64,000 nt of DNA from DATLGB01 sp037724045 (GTDB lineage Bacteria > Actinomycetota > Thermoleophilia > Solirubrobacterales > Solirubrobacteraceae). The number at the start of each line of letters is the position of its first letter. Position 1 is the first letter of the stretch. The position numbers were made by a program, and so were the translations under genes. Location: the NCBI GenBank assembly GCA_037724045.1, contig JBBJOW010000015.1, positions 1-64,000 on the forward strand. The letters run 5' to 3'. The notes under the pieces are model-generated. The model searched no databases, had not been told where the DNA came from, and worked only from the letters and a program-made list of their open reading frames with translations. Below, piece by piece: positions 42,065 to 50,550 of this stretch.

Positions 42065-42426
42065 ATGGGACCGTTCGCAACGTCGCGATCATCCTGGGCC
42101 TCGCCGCCCTGGTCTCGCTGGCTCCCGGTGGCCTGACGGCCCGCGACACCGTCTCCAACGTCATCAGTGTGGTCTTCCTCGGCGGGCTCGGGTTCTTCGG
42201 CTACCGGATGTACATGGGGAATCGTGTCACGCTGTTCGACCTGCCCGACCAGCTCCGCGTGACGCTCTACGCGAGCGCCACCGCGCTCATCTTCGCGTTG
42301 GTCCCGACCCGGAAGTTCTGGGACGACCTCGGCCCTCAGAGCGCCACCATCGTGCTGTGGTTCGCCCTGATCTCCGCGGCCGCCTACGGGTTCTCGATCG
42401 TCATCCGGCGCTGGCGCGAGTACTGA
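42065..42426 (+). pseudogene. small membrane protein of the pilin locus, copy 2, shifted at codon 2
   Basis: Compared with copy 1 (ATGCGGACC) this copy reads ATGGGACC, one base short, so the ATG at 42065 is out of frame with the conserved protein VRNVAIILGLAALVSLAPGG... that runs to TGA 42426. No in-frame start exists nearby upstream; an internal GTG at 42169 would make an 85-residue protein lacking the first helix. Either the gene is inactive, it starts internally, or one base was lost in sequencing. Residues RMYMGNRVTLFDLPDQ and the end RRWREY match copy 1. Confidence 0.65.
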
Positions 42427-42466
42427 CGGCGCGCGCCGGCGCGAGCGCGCGGTCTTGTCACAGACC

Positions 42467-42498
42467 CGCGCGCGAATCGGCACGTCTGCGTCTGGATC
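42467..42498 (+). promoter_or_regulatory. conserved 32 nt block upstream of TadE-like gene, copy 2
   Basis: Same block as 39126-39157 with two differences, again ending 30 nt before the GTG start. Confidence 0.5.
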
Positions 42499-42528
42499 GG
42501 TAACCCGCCGCCCGGAAGGCTTGGCGGT

Positions 42529-42870
42529 GTGCTTCCCCGTTCCTCCAGCGCCCGCGGCCAGGCCGCCGTCGAGCTCGTTGTCCTGCTCCCACTGGCGCTC
42601 GTCATCCTGGCGGGCGCGTGGCAGGCCGCGCTCGCCGCGCACACGCGCTGGTCGGCGTCCGCCGCCGCCCGGTCCGCCGCCCGGGCGCACGCGCTCGGCG
42701 CCGCGACCCTGCCGGCGGCGCAGCGCGCGCTGCCGGCTTCGCTCGACGATCGCGTGGAGGTTGAGGAGGCCGGTGACGGCGTCGCCGTGCACATCGCCGT
42801 GCCGGCGATCCTGCCCGGGCTCGATCTCGGCACGCTGACCGCCCGCGCGACCTTCGCCAGCCAGCGATGA
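42529..42870 (+). CDS. TadE-like pseudopilin, copy 2
   Basis: The 113-residue protein has the same plan as copy 1: SARGQAAVELVVLLPLALVI with the conserved Glu and membrane helix, the Ala-rich stalk SASAAARSAARAHALGAATL, and the end LTARATFASQR. GGAAGG lies 10 nt before the GTG. The stop overlaps the next pseudopilin gene by 4 nt (ATGA). Confidence 0.82.
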   Translation: MLPRSSSARGQAAVELVVLLPLALVILAGAWQAALAAHTRWSASAAARSAARAHALGAATLPAAQRALPASLDDRVEVEEAGDGVAVHIAVPAILPGLDLGTLTARATFASQR

Positions 42871-43271
42871 GACGCGCTGAGCGCGGGCAGGCGTCGATCG
42901 AGCTCGTGGCGCTGCTGCCGGTGGTCGTGATCGTGGTCGCGGCGGTGGTGCAGGTGCTCGCGGCGGGAACCGCCCGCGAGCGGGCTTCGGCTGCGGCCGA
43001 GGCCGGTGCGGTCGCCATGCTCCAGGATGCCGATCCGCGGGCAGCCATCGAGGCTGCGCTCGGCGGGTCCGTCGACCGCTCCGACTTCGAGATCGAGGGG
43101 CGCCATGTGCGCGTGACCGTCCGTCCGCGCGCCTTCGTCCGGCCGCTGGGCGAGCTGCTGGCGGCGACCTCGCGCGCCGACGCCGGCGACCAGCCCGACC
43201 CGGTGGCGCCGACGGTCGTGCGCGGGGGCGACGGCGAGTCTGCCGGTCCGCAGGATGCGCGCGTGCCGTGA
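42867..43271 (+). CDS. second TadE-like pseudopilin (intact)
   Basis: The 134-residue protein has the pseudopilin start ERGQASIELVALLPVVVIVV with Glu, then a helix and an Ala-rich region leading to a small C-terminal domain (FEIEGRHVRVTVRPRAFVRP) and a disordered acidic end. Copy 1 at 39523 keeps only the first 37 residues of this protein. The stop overlaps the next gene (GTGA). Confidence 0.8.
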   Translation: MRRAERGQASIELVALLPVVVIVVAAVVQVLAAGTARERASAAAEAGAVAMLQDADPRAAIEAALGGSVDRSDFEIEGRHVRVTVRPRAFVRPLGELLAATSRADAGDQPDPVAPTVVRGGDGESAGPQDARVP

Positions 43272-43897
43272 ACGAGCTGTTCGCCCGCGCCCGCGCGGTG
43301 TTCCTCGCGCCGCCCTCGATCACGGCGGTGTCGCCGCGCCGCGCCGCGGTGGCACCGCCCGACCTGGTGGCGGTGCTCGCCGCCCCGCGCGACCTCGCCG
43401 CGGTCGCCGGCGGTGTCGCAGGCGACCTGCGGCGTCGCCACCGCGCCCGCGCAGCGCTCGTCTGCGCTCCCGGCGCGGCGGCGGCCACGGGCGGCCCGGC
43501 CACCAGGGCGGCCAGGACCCTCTGCAGTCGCCTCGCTGCCAGGGAGCTCGTCGCGTCGGCCGCCGGGCCGCTGTGCCGCGTCGTCCTGCCCGACTCGCCC
43601 GAAGAGGCGGTCCGCGACGCCTGGCGAGCGATCGCAGCCGCCGCCGGCTACCCGGCCGTCGTCGCCCTGCCGGCTCGCGAGGCGGCGCACGACGCGCTGC
43701 TCGTCCACGCCGACCTCCTCCTGCTCGCCGCCGGGGCCGACGCCGACGCGACGTACGCCGAGCTGGCGCTCGCCTCGCTCGCCGCCCTCGGTCCCCCCGC
43801 GGGCCTGACGCGCCCACCGGCGGGCGTGCTCTCGCGCCGCCTCGCCGCCCTGGGCCTCACCACGGTCACCTTCGAGGCCGAGGGAGCGCTGGCGTGA
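43268..43897 (+). CDS. Ala-rich protein of the pilin locus, 209 aa
   Basis: Not recognised. No membrane segment. The alternation LVAVLAAPRDLAAVAGGVAG, RAALVCAPGAAA, DALLVHADLLLLAAGADADA and TTVTFEAEGALA resembles a Rossmann-like alpha/beta protein, possibly a degenerate CpaE/MinD relative, but the P-loop is missing. It sits between the pseudopilins and the hydrolase fusion with 4-nt overlaps on both sides, so it belongs to that operon. Confidence 0.6.
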   Translation: MNELFARARAVFLAPPSITAVSPRRAAVAPPDLVAVLAAPRDLAAVAGGVAGDLRRRHRARAALVCAPGAAAATGGPATRAARTLCSRLAARELVASAAGPLCRVVLPDSPEEAVRDAWRAIAAAAGYPAVVALPAREAAHDALLVHADLLLLAAGADADATYAELALASLAALGPPAGLTRPPAGVLSRRLAALGLTTVTFEAEGALA

Positions 43898-45216
43898 CCC
43901 GCCGCGACACGGCCGAACGCGGGCAGACCGCCGTGCTGATCGTCGGAGCCCTGTTCGGACTGCTGATCGGCGCGCTCGTCCTCGGGGCGGTTGCCCGGGG
44001 AATCGGGACGCGATCGGCGGCGCAGCGCTCGGCCGACCTCGGGGCGCTCGCCGGCGCGCGCGCGATGCTCGACGCCCACCCGCGGCTGTTCGAGCCCGCG
44101 GTGGTGGACGGGGTGCCCAATCCGCGCCACCTGACCCGCGACGGCTACCTGCAGCTCGCGACGGACGCGGCGCTCGACGTCGTCGCGCGCAACGGCCCAG
44201 GGGAGGGGTCGGTCACCTTCCCTGACGCCGACGACATCGCGCCGGTGCGCATCCGCGTCGAGGTGTCGCGCGAGGTGGCCTTCGAGCGCGGAGAGGCACG
44301 CGCAGCGACGGAGGTGCAGGCGGCTGCCGAGGCTGAGCTGTCGGCCGGCTCGCTCTACACCGCGACGACGGGAGGCGAGTACGCCGGCCCCTTCGCGATC
44401 CGCCAGGGCTACAAGATGCGTCCTGACGTCGCCATGGCGTTCGACCGCCTGGAGGCAGCCGCGTCCGCCGACGGAGTCGCGGTGATCATCGCGTCGGCGT
44501 GGCGCTCGGATGCCGAGCAGTCGGTCCTGTGGGCTCGCAACCCGGATCCGAAGTACGTCGCACCGCCCGGAACTTCGCTGCACCGGATGGGCACCGAGCT
44601 CGACCTCGGTCCGACCACCGCCTACGCGTGGCTGGCCGCCAACGCGGGCCGCTTCGGCTTCGTCATGCGCTATCCGTGGGAGCCCTGGCACTTCGGCTAC
44701 ACGCTGAACGCCGGCTCGTCGACTCCGAGCCGGAAGGGGGCCGATGGCGCGCTCACCGACCACGCGATGGGCCATCCGTCGGTGCCGGGCTTCGTGCCCG
44801 CGCAGTACGCGGACGACATCGCCGGCGCCGCGCAGAGATGGAACGTGTCCGCGAACCTGCTCTCGGCGCAGCTCTACGCGGAGAGCGGCTTCAATCCGTT
44901 CGCGGTCAGCGGCGCCGGTGCGCAGGGCATCGCGCAGATGATGCCGGGGACGGCGGCAGCGCTGGGGCTGGCCGACCCGTTCGACCCTGGGGCCTCGATC
45001 GACGCGCAGGGCCGCCTGATGCGCGACCTCCTGCGTCAGTTCGGCTCCGTGCCGCTCGCCCTCGCGGCCTACAACGCCGGGCCCGCGCCGGTCGCCGCGT
45101 GCATGTGCGTGCCGCCGTACGCGGAGACGCAGGCCTACGTCACCCGGGTGCTCGGTCTCATGGGCGGTGCCGGCGACCTCAGCGGCGGCGGCCTCGCTGT
45201 GCGGCTGGTGAAGTGA
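43894..45216 (+). CDS. fusion: TadG-like membrane segment, M15 D,D-carboxypeptidase and SLT lytic transglycosylase
   Basis: A 440-residue protein of unusual build. Residues 8-60 look like the start of a TadG/Flp-assembly protein (ERGQTAVLIVGALFGLLIGA, one membrane helix). Residues 172-270 are a VanY/M15 D,D-carboxypeptidase-like domain with zinc ligands His230 and Asp237 (SLHRMGTELDLG) and His266 (EPWHFGY). Residues 303-425 are an SLT lytic transglycosylase with catalytic Glu330 (YAESGFNPFAVSGAGAQGIA) and NAGP. Both peptidoglycan-cutting domains should lie outside the membrane. As the last gene of the pseudopilin operon it probably opens the wall for the pilus-like structure. Confidence 0.85.
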   Translation: MTRRDTAERGQTAVLIVGALFGLLIGALVLGAVARGIGTRSAAQRSADLGALAGARAMLDAHPRLFEPAVVDGVPNPRHLTRDGYLQLATDAALDVVARNGPGEGSVTFPDADDIAPVRIRVEVSREVAFERGEARAATEVQAAAEAELSAGSLYTATTGGEYAGPFAIRQGYKMRPDVAMAFDRLEAAASADGVAVIIASAWRSDAEQSVLWARNPDPKYVAPPGTSLHRMGTELDLGPTTAYAWLAANAGRFGFVMRYPWEPWHFGYTLNAGSSTPSRKGADGALTDHAMGHPSVPGFVPAQYADDIAGAAQRWNVSANLLSAQLYAESGFNPFAVSGAGAQGIAQMMPGTAAALGLADPFDPGASIDAQGRLMRDLLRQFGSVPLALAAYNAGPAPVAACMCVPPYAETQAYVTRVLGLMGGAGDLSGGGLAVRLVK

Positions 45217-45228
45217 CGTGGCCGCGGT

Positions 45229-45234
45229 TACCAT
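45229..45234 (+). promoter_or_regulatory. -10 hexamer of Uma2-family gene
   Basis: TACCAT, 7 nt before ATG 45242; favours that start over GTG 45218. Confidence 0.45.
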
Positions 45235-45241
45235 CGATCCC

Positions 45242-45799
45242 ATGGCGCTCGACACAGCTGACCGGCCGGTCCGGCCGCTCATGGCCGCCGAGGTGCTTCG
45301 AATGGTCGAGCACGACCTGCTGCACGACGCCGATCGCGTCGAACTGCTCAACGGCGTGCTGGTGGAGAAGGTGAGCAAGGGGGCGCCGCACGAGCTCCTC
45401 AAGGAGCGGGTGCTGCACTGGCTTGCTCCGGGCTTGGGCGCCGACCGCTACCGGGTCCGCGTTGAAAGCGCCCTGGTGGTCCCTGACGGGATCTCGCTGC
45501 CCGAGCCTGACCTCATGGTGCTCGACGCGGTATCGCGGCCAGAGCTTCCGTCGTCCGCTCTGCTGGTGATCGAGGTCGCTGACACATCGCTTCGCTATGA
45601 CCGGTCCGTGAAGCCTCCGCTGTACGCCGCGAGCGGCGTTCCCGAGTACTGGTCGATCGACGCACGCGGGCGCGACGTGCGCGTCTACACCGAGCCTGGA
45701 CCGACCGGGTACCGCGCCTACCGCACCGTCTCCGAAGGTCGCCTCGCGGCGAGCGTCGTCGATGTGGCGGCGCTGGACGTCGACGCGCTGTTCGCCTGA
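45242..45799 (+). CDS. Uma2-family (DUF820) nuclease-like protein
   Basis: PD-(D/E)XK-fold protein of 185 residues. Family blocks: DRVELLNGVLVEKVSKGAPH, LPEPDLMVLDA (Asp), LLVIEVADTSLRYDRSVKPP (Glu and Lys) and YAASGVPEYWSID. Members are common in Cyanobacteria, Chloroflexi and some actinobacteria; their cellular role is unproven. ATG 45242 follows TACCAT by 7 nt. Confidence 0.87.
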   Translation: MALDTADRPVRPLMAAEVLRMVEHDLLHDADRVELLNGVLVEKVSKGAPHELLKERVLHWLAPGLGADRYRVRVESALVVPDGISLPEPDLMVLDAVSRPELPSSALLVIEVADTSLRYDRSVKPPLYAASGVPEYWSIDARGRDVRVYTEPGPTGYRAYRTVSEGRLAASVVDVAALDVDALFA

Positions 45800-45830
45800 C
45801 GACAGCGGGCGGCCGTCCCACCCCTGCTTG

Positions 45831-47486
45831 TTACTCGGCGTACTCGGGCTGCCCCGCGCGCACGTCGTGCTCGTTGGACACGCAGTGCGTCATCTCGACC
45901 GCGGAGACGTCGCGGTTGCCGTTGGCACCCAGGTTGCGAGCGCGCTCGAGCTCGGCGTAGGAGAGCGTCTGGGTCGCCAGCGGCTCTAGCCCACGGACGT
46001 CGTCGGCGCCGATGCCCAGGCCCTCGCCCACGCGACGGCCGTAGTCGTCGTCACACATGAGCAGGTGCCAGACCATGCGCTCCTGGATCTCCTTGTCGCA
46101 CTGCGACAGGTTGCCGATCCAGTTGGCGATCAGCTCCTCGCGCTCCCAGTCGTCCTGCAGCCAGTAGCGCTGCCCGGCCTGCTCGTAGTCGTTGGTGCGG
46201 GGCAGGCGGGCGCGGGTGAGGCGGTCGTTGTAGGCCGGGCCCTGCTCCTCGTGGGCGGGGCGGGGCGCCTCGACGGGCCCGCCGGTGATCGACGGCTCGT
46301 AGTTGACGTGGGGATTGGCGCCGCCGTCGTCGTCGACGTACTGGGCCATCTCGCCGTCGCGCTGGTTGGTGGCGACCTGATGCGTGACGCCCTTGGGCCG
46401 GTTGACCTCGAGCTGCAGGTAGTTGGTTCCGACCCGGTAGCGCTGCGTGTCGGAGTAGGAGAAGGTCCGGCCGACGAGCATCTTGTCGTCGGAGAAGTCC
46501 AGCCCGTCGACCAGCACGCCGGTGCCGAACGCGATCTGCTCGCTCTCGGCGAAGAAGTTCGTCACGTTGCGGTCGAGCACCATGCGGCCGACGTGTTGCA
46601 GCGGGAAGTCGTTCTCCGGCCACACCTTGGTGTCGTCGAGCGGATCGAAGTCGAGCTCGGGGTGCTCGTCGTCGCTCATCGTCTGGACGAAGAGGTCCCA
46701 CTCCGGGTGGTCGCCGGCGTCGATCGCCTCGCGCAGCTCCTTCGTATGCACGCCGAGGACCTCGCCCTGCACGGCCGCCGCGTCGTCCTCGGTCCACGAC
46801 CTCACGCCCTGCTTGGGGTGCCAGTGGTACTTCACGAGCATCGTCTCGCCGTCGGCGTTCACCCACTTGTACGTGTTGACGCCGAAGCCCTGCATGGTCC
46901 GGTAGGAGGCCGGGACTCCGCGCGGCGAGAGCAGGAGCGTGAACATGTGCATCGACTCGGGCGACTGGGAGGCGAAGTCGAAGACCCGGTTGGCGACCTG
47001 ACGCTCGAAGGTGACGGGGTCGGGCTTCTGGGAGTGGATGAAGTCGGGGAACTTCAGCGCGTCGCGGATGAAGAAGACGCCCAGGTTGTTGCCGACCAGA
47101 TCCCAGTTGCCGTCCTCGGTGTAGAACTTGACCGCGAACCCGCGGGGATCGCGGATCGCCTCCGACGAGTCGCGGCCGCCGGCCACGGTGGAGAAGCGCA
47201 CGGCGACCTCGGTGCGCTTGCCGGCCTCCTGGAAGAGCTTCGCGCGGGTGAACTTCGCGATCGGCCCATCGCCGAGCTTGCCCGTCGCCTCAAAGAAGCC
47301 GTGCGACGTCGTGCCGCGAGCGTGGACGACGCGCTCGGGGATGCGCTCACGATCGAAGTGCGAGATCTTCTCGAGGAGGTGGTAGTTCTCGAGTGTCGCG
47401 GGGCCACGCGCGCCGACTGAGCGGGTGTTCTGATTGTCGGGGACGGGATGGCCCTGGCGGGTGGTGAGGGTGCGGTCTTCGCTCAT
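45831..47486 (-). CDS. katA: catalase (monofunctional, haem)
   Basis: Decomposes hydrogen peroxide. The 551 residues contain the catalytic His in RVVHARGTTSHGFFE, the distal Asn in VGNNLGVFFIRD, and the proximal haem-ligand Tyr in RTFSYSDTQRYRVGTNYLQL. The C-terminal part extends about 50 residues beyond the smallest catalases and ends in QPEYAE. It converges on the Uma2 gene with 31 bp between. On the minus strand TACGTT ends 6 nt before its ATG, so the transcript should be leaderless. The symbol denotes family only. Confidence 0.95.
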   Translation of the reverse strand: MSEDRTLTTRQGHPVPDNQNTRSVGARGPATLENYHLLEKISHFDRERIPERVVHARGTTSHGFFEATGKLGDGPIAKFTRAKLFQEAGKRTEVAVRFSTVAGGRDSSEAIRDPRGFAVKFYTEDGNWDLVGNNLGVFFIRDALKFPDFIHSQKPDPVTFERQVANRVFDFASQSPESMHMFTLLLSPRGVPASYRTMQGFGVNTYKWVNADGETMLVKYHWHPKQGVRSWTEDDAAAVQGEVLGVHTKELREAIDAGDHPEWDLFVQTMSDDEHPELDFDPLDDTKVWPENDFPLQHVGRMVLDRNVTNFFAESEQIAFGTGVLVDGLDFSDDKMLVGRTFSYSDTQRYRVGTNYLQLEVNRPKGVTHQVATNQRDGEMAQYVDDDGGANPHVNYEPSITGGPVEAPRPAHEEQGPAYNDRLTRARLPRTNDYEQAGQRYWLQDDWEREELIANWIGNLSQCDKEIQERMVWHLLMCDDDYGRRVGEGLGIGADDVRGLEPLATQTLSYAELERARNLGANGNRDVSAVEMTHCVSNEHDVRAGQPEYAE

Positions 47487-47492
47487 GGGTCC

Positions 47493-47498
47493 AACGTA
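47493..47498 (-). promoter_or_regulatory. -10 hexamer of catalase gene
   Basis: TACGTT on the minus strand, 6 nt before the ATG at 47486. Confidence 0.5.
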
Positions 47499-47551
47499 CC
47501 CAGGCCGGGTAACTGGATGACATGCCGGCCGGGCGAAACTCCTTACTCGAC

Positions 47552-47722
47552 CTAGATGGTTGATTCCACGACCCCTGGGCCCCAGGCACGCCGCTGACGC
47601 TTCGCTCCGATCACGCCCGTCCGGTTCGCCCGTACCACCGGTACGGGCTTCGCCGGCCGGACGCGCCCGGCTCGGTCATCGGCGCGCCTGGAACCACGGG
47701 TCTCGTGGAATCCACCATCTAG
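47552..47722. repeat. 171 bp imperfect palindrome between katA and uvrC
   Basis: The left arm begins CTAGATGGTTGATTCCACGA and the right arm ends TCGTGGAATCCACCATCTAG, 19 of 20 matching. Pairing continues inwards (CCAGGCACGCC with GGCGCGCCTGG) to an inner stem around GCCCGTACCACCGGTACGGG centred near 47638. The right end touches the uvrC -10 hexamer. Apart from this palindrome and the two promoters the intergenic region holds no gene. Confidence 0.75.
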
Positions 47723-47725
47723 CGT
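47720..47725 (+). promoter_or_regulatory. -10 hexamer of uvrC
   Basis: TAGCGT, 7 nt before GTG 47733; its TAG is the last triplet of the palindrome. Confidence 0.45.
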
Positions 47726-47732
47726 GGAAGGA

Positions 47733-49601
47733 GTGGCCGATGTCGCCGAACAGCGCCGCTCGCTCCCCGATCAGCCGGGCGTCTACCTCTTCCGCAACAC
47801 GCAGGGCAAGGTCGTCTACGTCGGCAAGGCGAAGTCGATCCGCAAGCGCGTCGCCAGCCACTTCTCCAACCCGACGAGCTACGGGTCGACCAACCTCCCC
47901 AAGGAGGTCGATCACATCGAGTACCTGGTCGTCCAGACCGAGACGGAGGCGCTGCTCACCGAGCAGAACTTCATCAAGCAGTACAAGCCGCGCTTCAACA
48001 TCCGGCTGCGCGACGACAAGTCGTATCCGTTCATCGCGATCAGCCTCGACGAGGACTTCCCCCGGGTCTACTTCACGCGGGAGCGCCACCGCCGCGACCG
48101 CGCTTACTTCGGCCCGTACTCGAGCGCCAAGCGCGTCCGCCACACGCTCGACCTGCTCGGCAAGGTCTTCCTCTACCGTTCCTGCGAAGGCCCGACGCCG
48201 GGCCGTCACTCCGGCTCGCCGTGCCTGGACTACTTCATCAAGCGCTGCGGGGCGCCCTGCGTCGGCTACGTGTCCAAGGAGCAGTACCGCGAGTCGATCG
48301 ACGGCGTCATGGCCTTCCTGTCAGGGCGCTTCAAGGAGATCGAGCGCGACCTCGAGCGCCGCATGTACCTCCACGCCGGCGAGCAGGACTTCGAGCAGGC
48401 GACGGTCGAACGCAACCGCTTGCAGGCCATCCGCGCCCTGCTCGAGCGCCAGCGGGTCACCGACGCGACGACCGGCTCAATGGACGCGGTCGCCGTCGCG
48501 GTCGACGGCGTCGAGGCCAACGCCCAGGTCTTCCAGGTCCGCGACGGCGTGCTCGCGGACCGGCAGTCCTTCTACCTCGTCAACGAGGCCGGCCACGACG
48601 TCGCCCGGGCAACGGAGGAGTTCCTGCTGCAGTACTACGCCAGCGCGCTGTCCATCCCGCCGCTGATCGTGGTGCGACCGGAGGTGGGGGAGGGCTCCGA
48701 GCTCGGAGTCCTCGCCCGGATCCTGGCCGAGCGCCGCGAGGGGGCGGTCGAGATCCGGGCCGCCGAGCGCGGCTCGAAGCGGCGCATGCTCGAGCTCGCC
48801 GAGTGCAACGCCAGGCTCGCGCTCGACCAGGACAAGCTCAAGGCCGAGCGGCGCCGCCAGCAGCGCGTCGAGGCCCTGGACGGCCTGCAGTCCGCCCTCG
48901 GGCTGGACAGCCTGCCGGTGCGCATCGAGTGCTTCGACATCTCCAACCTGATGGGGACCCATGCGGTCGCTTCGATGGTCGTCTTCGAGGGTGGCGCCCC
49001 CAAGAAGTCCGACTACCGGCGCTTCCGCGTGCGCGACCTTCCGCCCGGCCATTCGGATGACTTCGCCGCGATGGGGGAGGTGCTGCGCCGGCGTGCCGCC
49101 CAGTTCGCCAAGCAGCGCGAGCTGTCCCCCTACGACTCCGAGCGCGACGCGAGCTTCGCCGCGCTGCCGAACGTCATCGTCATCGACGGTGGCAAGGGCC
49201 AGCTGGCGGCGGGCGTCGAGGCGCTCGCCGACCTGCGCGCGCGCGGGGTGGTCGTCATCTCGCTCGCCAAGCGCATCGAGGAGGTCTTCCTGCCCGCCGT
49301 GCCCGACCCGCTGCTGCTCGCACACGACACGCCGGAGCTGCAGCTGCTGCAGCGCGTGCGCGACGAGGCCCACCGCTTCGCGATCACCCACCACCGCAAC
49401 CGCCGCGACGCCGCGATGACCGAGTCGATCCTCGACGGGCTGCCTGGCGTCGGCCCCACGCGCAAGCGCGCGCTGCTCAAGCACTTCGGTTCCCCGGAGG
49501 CGGTGCTGGGCGCCCCGCGTGAGGATCTCGAGGCCGTTCCGGGCCTCCCGGCGAAGATCGGGCGCGAGCTGTACGCGCATCTCAACAAGACCGGAAGATA
49601 A
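47733..49601 (+). CDS. uvrC: excinuclease ABC subunit C
   Basis: Makes both incisions in nucleotide excision repair. The 622 residues contain the GIY-YIG nuclease (PGVYLFRNTQGKVVYVGKAK), the Cys-rich loop CLDYFIKRCGAPCVG, the UVR motif region, the RNase H-like nuclease (RIECFDISNLMGTHAVASMV, VIVIDGGKGQLAA) and a C-terminal helix-hairpin-helix pair (GLPGVGPTRKRALLKHFGS). GTG 47733 is preferred over GTG 47724 because TAGCGT ends 7 nt before it. rapZ follows after 25 nt. Confidence 0.96.
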   Translation: MADVAEQRRSLPDQPGVYLFRNTQGKVVYVGKAKSIRKRVASHFSNPTSYGSTNLPKEVDHIEYLVVQTETEALLTEQNFIKQYKPRFNIRLRDDKSYPFIAISLDEDFPRVYFTRERHRRDRAYFGPYSSAKRVRHTLDLLGKVFLYRSCEGPTPGRHSGSPCLDYFIKRCGAPCVGYVSKEQYRESIDGVMAFLSGRFKEIERDLERRMYLHAGEQDFEQATVERNRLQAIRALLERQRVTDATTGSMDAVAVAVDGVEANAQVFQVRDGVLADRQSFYLVNEAGHDVARATEEFLLQYYASALSIPPLIVVRPEVGEGSELGVLARILAERREGAVEIRAAERGSKRRMLELAECNARLALDQDKLKAERRRQQRVEALDGLQSALGLDSLPVRIECFDISNLMGTHAVASMVVFEGGAPKKSDYRRFRVRDLPPGHSDDFAAMGEVLRRRAAQFAKQRELSPYDSERDASFAALPNVIVIDGGKGQLAAGVEALADLRARGVVVISLAKRIEEVFLPAVPDPLLLAHDTPELQLLQRVRDEAHRFAITHHRNRRDAAMTESILDGLPGVGPTRKRALLKHFGSPEAVLGAPREDLEAVPGLPAKIGRELYAHLNKTGR

Positions 49602-49626
49602 AACGCCGCCTGACCGGCGACACTTC

Positions 49627-50550
49627 ATGGACATGAGCGAAGGCAACGGCCACGCCCGTTCCCGCCTGCAGGACCTGGTCATCATCTCGGGCTTCTCGGG
49701 CGCTGGCAAGACGACGGCGATGAACGTCTTCGAGGACGCGGGCTACTTCTGCGTCGACAACCTGCCGGCCGACATGATCCGCGGCCTCGCCGATCTCTTC
49801 CGCCATCCCGGTTCGAGCGTCGAACGGGCGGCGGTGGTCTCCGACCTGCGCGGGGGCACCTACTTCGAGCGGCTCGCGGCCGTCATCGACGAGCTCGACG
49901 CGGCGGGCATCCAGCACCGCGTGCTCTTCCTCAGCGCCGAGGAGGAGCACCTGATCACGCGCTACAAGGAGACGCGCCGCCGGCATCCGCTCGCGGCGCG
50001 GCTGGGAAACGTCGTTGACGGGGTGCGCCGTGAGGCGGAGCTGCTCGGGCCGGTGCAGGAGCGCGCGGACACGCTGATCGACACCACGGGGATGAGCCCG
50101 GCGATGCTGCGGCGCAAGGTCGCCTCGGAGATGCTCGATCCCGCCCAGCCTGGGCGGCTCGCCGTGACGCTCATGTCGTTCGGCTTCAAGCACGGGCCGG
50201 CGCGTGACGCCGACCTGCTCTTCGACGTGCGCTTTCTGGCCAACCCGCACTACGAGGCCGACCTGCGCCCGATGACCGGCTTCGACGCGCCCGTGGTCGA
50301 GTATGTCGCCCGCGACGGCCGGCTCGAGGAGTTCTACGCGCGCGTCGTCCCGCTGCTGGACTTCCTGCTGCCGCAGTACGTCGCCGAGGGCAAGGCGCAC
50401 CTTTCCGTCGCGATCGGCTGCACCGGCGGGCGCCACCGCTCCGTGGCCATCGTGGAGGACCTCGCCCGGCGCCTCGCCGGCGACGAGCGCCTCTTCGTCA
50501 CGGTCCAGCACCGCGACGTCGAGCGGGCCAACGCGCGCTCGAGCGCCTAG
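49627..50550 (+). CDS. rapZ: RNase adapter / nucleotide-binding protein RapZ
   Basis: P-loop protein of 307 residues (YvcJ/RapZ family). Walker A is GFSGAGKTTAMNVFEDAGY, followed by CVDNLPADMI, and the C-terminal domain has VTLMSFGFKHG, DVRFLANPHY and IGCTGGRHRSVAIVE, a likely phosphate or metabolite site. In most actinobacteria the order is uvrC-rapZ-yvcK-whiA-gap; here yvcK and whiA do not follow. The stop TAG is part of the palindrome at 50547. Confidence 0.93.
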   Translation: MDMSEGNGHARSRLQDLVIISGFSGAGKTTAMNVFEDAGYFCVDNLPADMIRGLADLFRHPGSSVERAAVVSDLRGGTYFERLAAVIDELDAAGIQHRVLFLSAEEEHLITRYKETRRRHPLAARLGNVVDGVRREAELLGPVQERADTLIDTTGMSPAMLRRKVASEMLDPAQPGRLAVTLMSFGFKHGPARDADLLFDVRFLANPHYEADLRPMTGFDAPVVEYVARDGRLEEFYARVVPLLDFLLPQYVAEGKAHLSVAIGCTGGRHRSVAIVEDLARRLAGDERLFVTVQHRDVERANARSSA

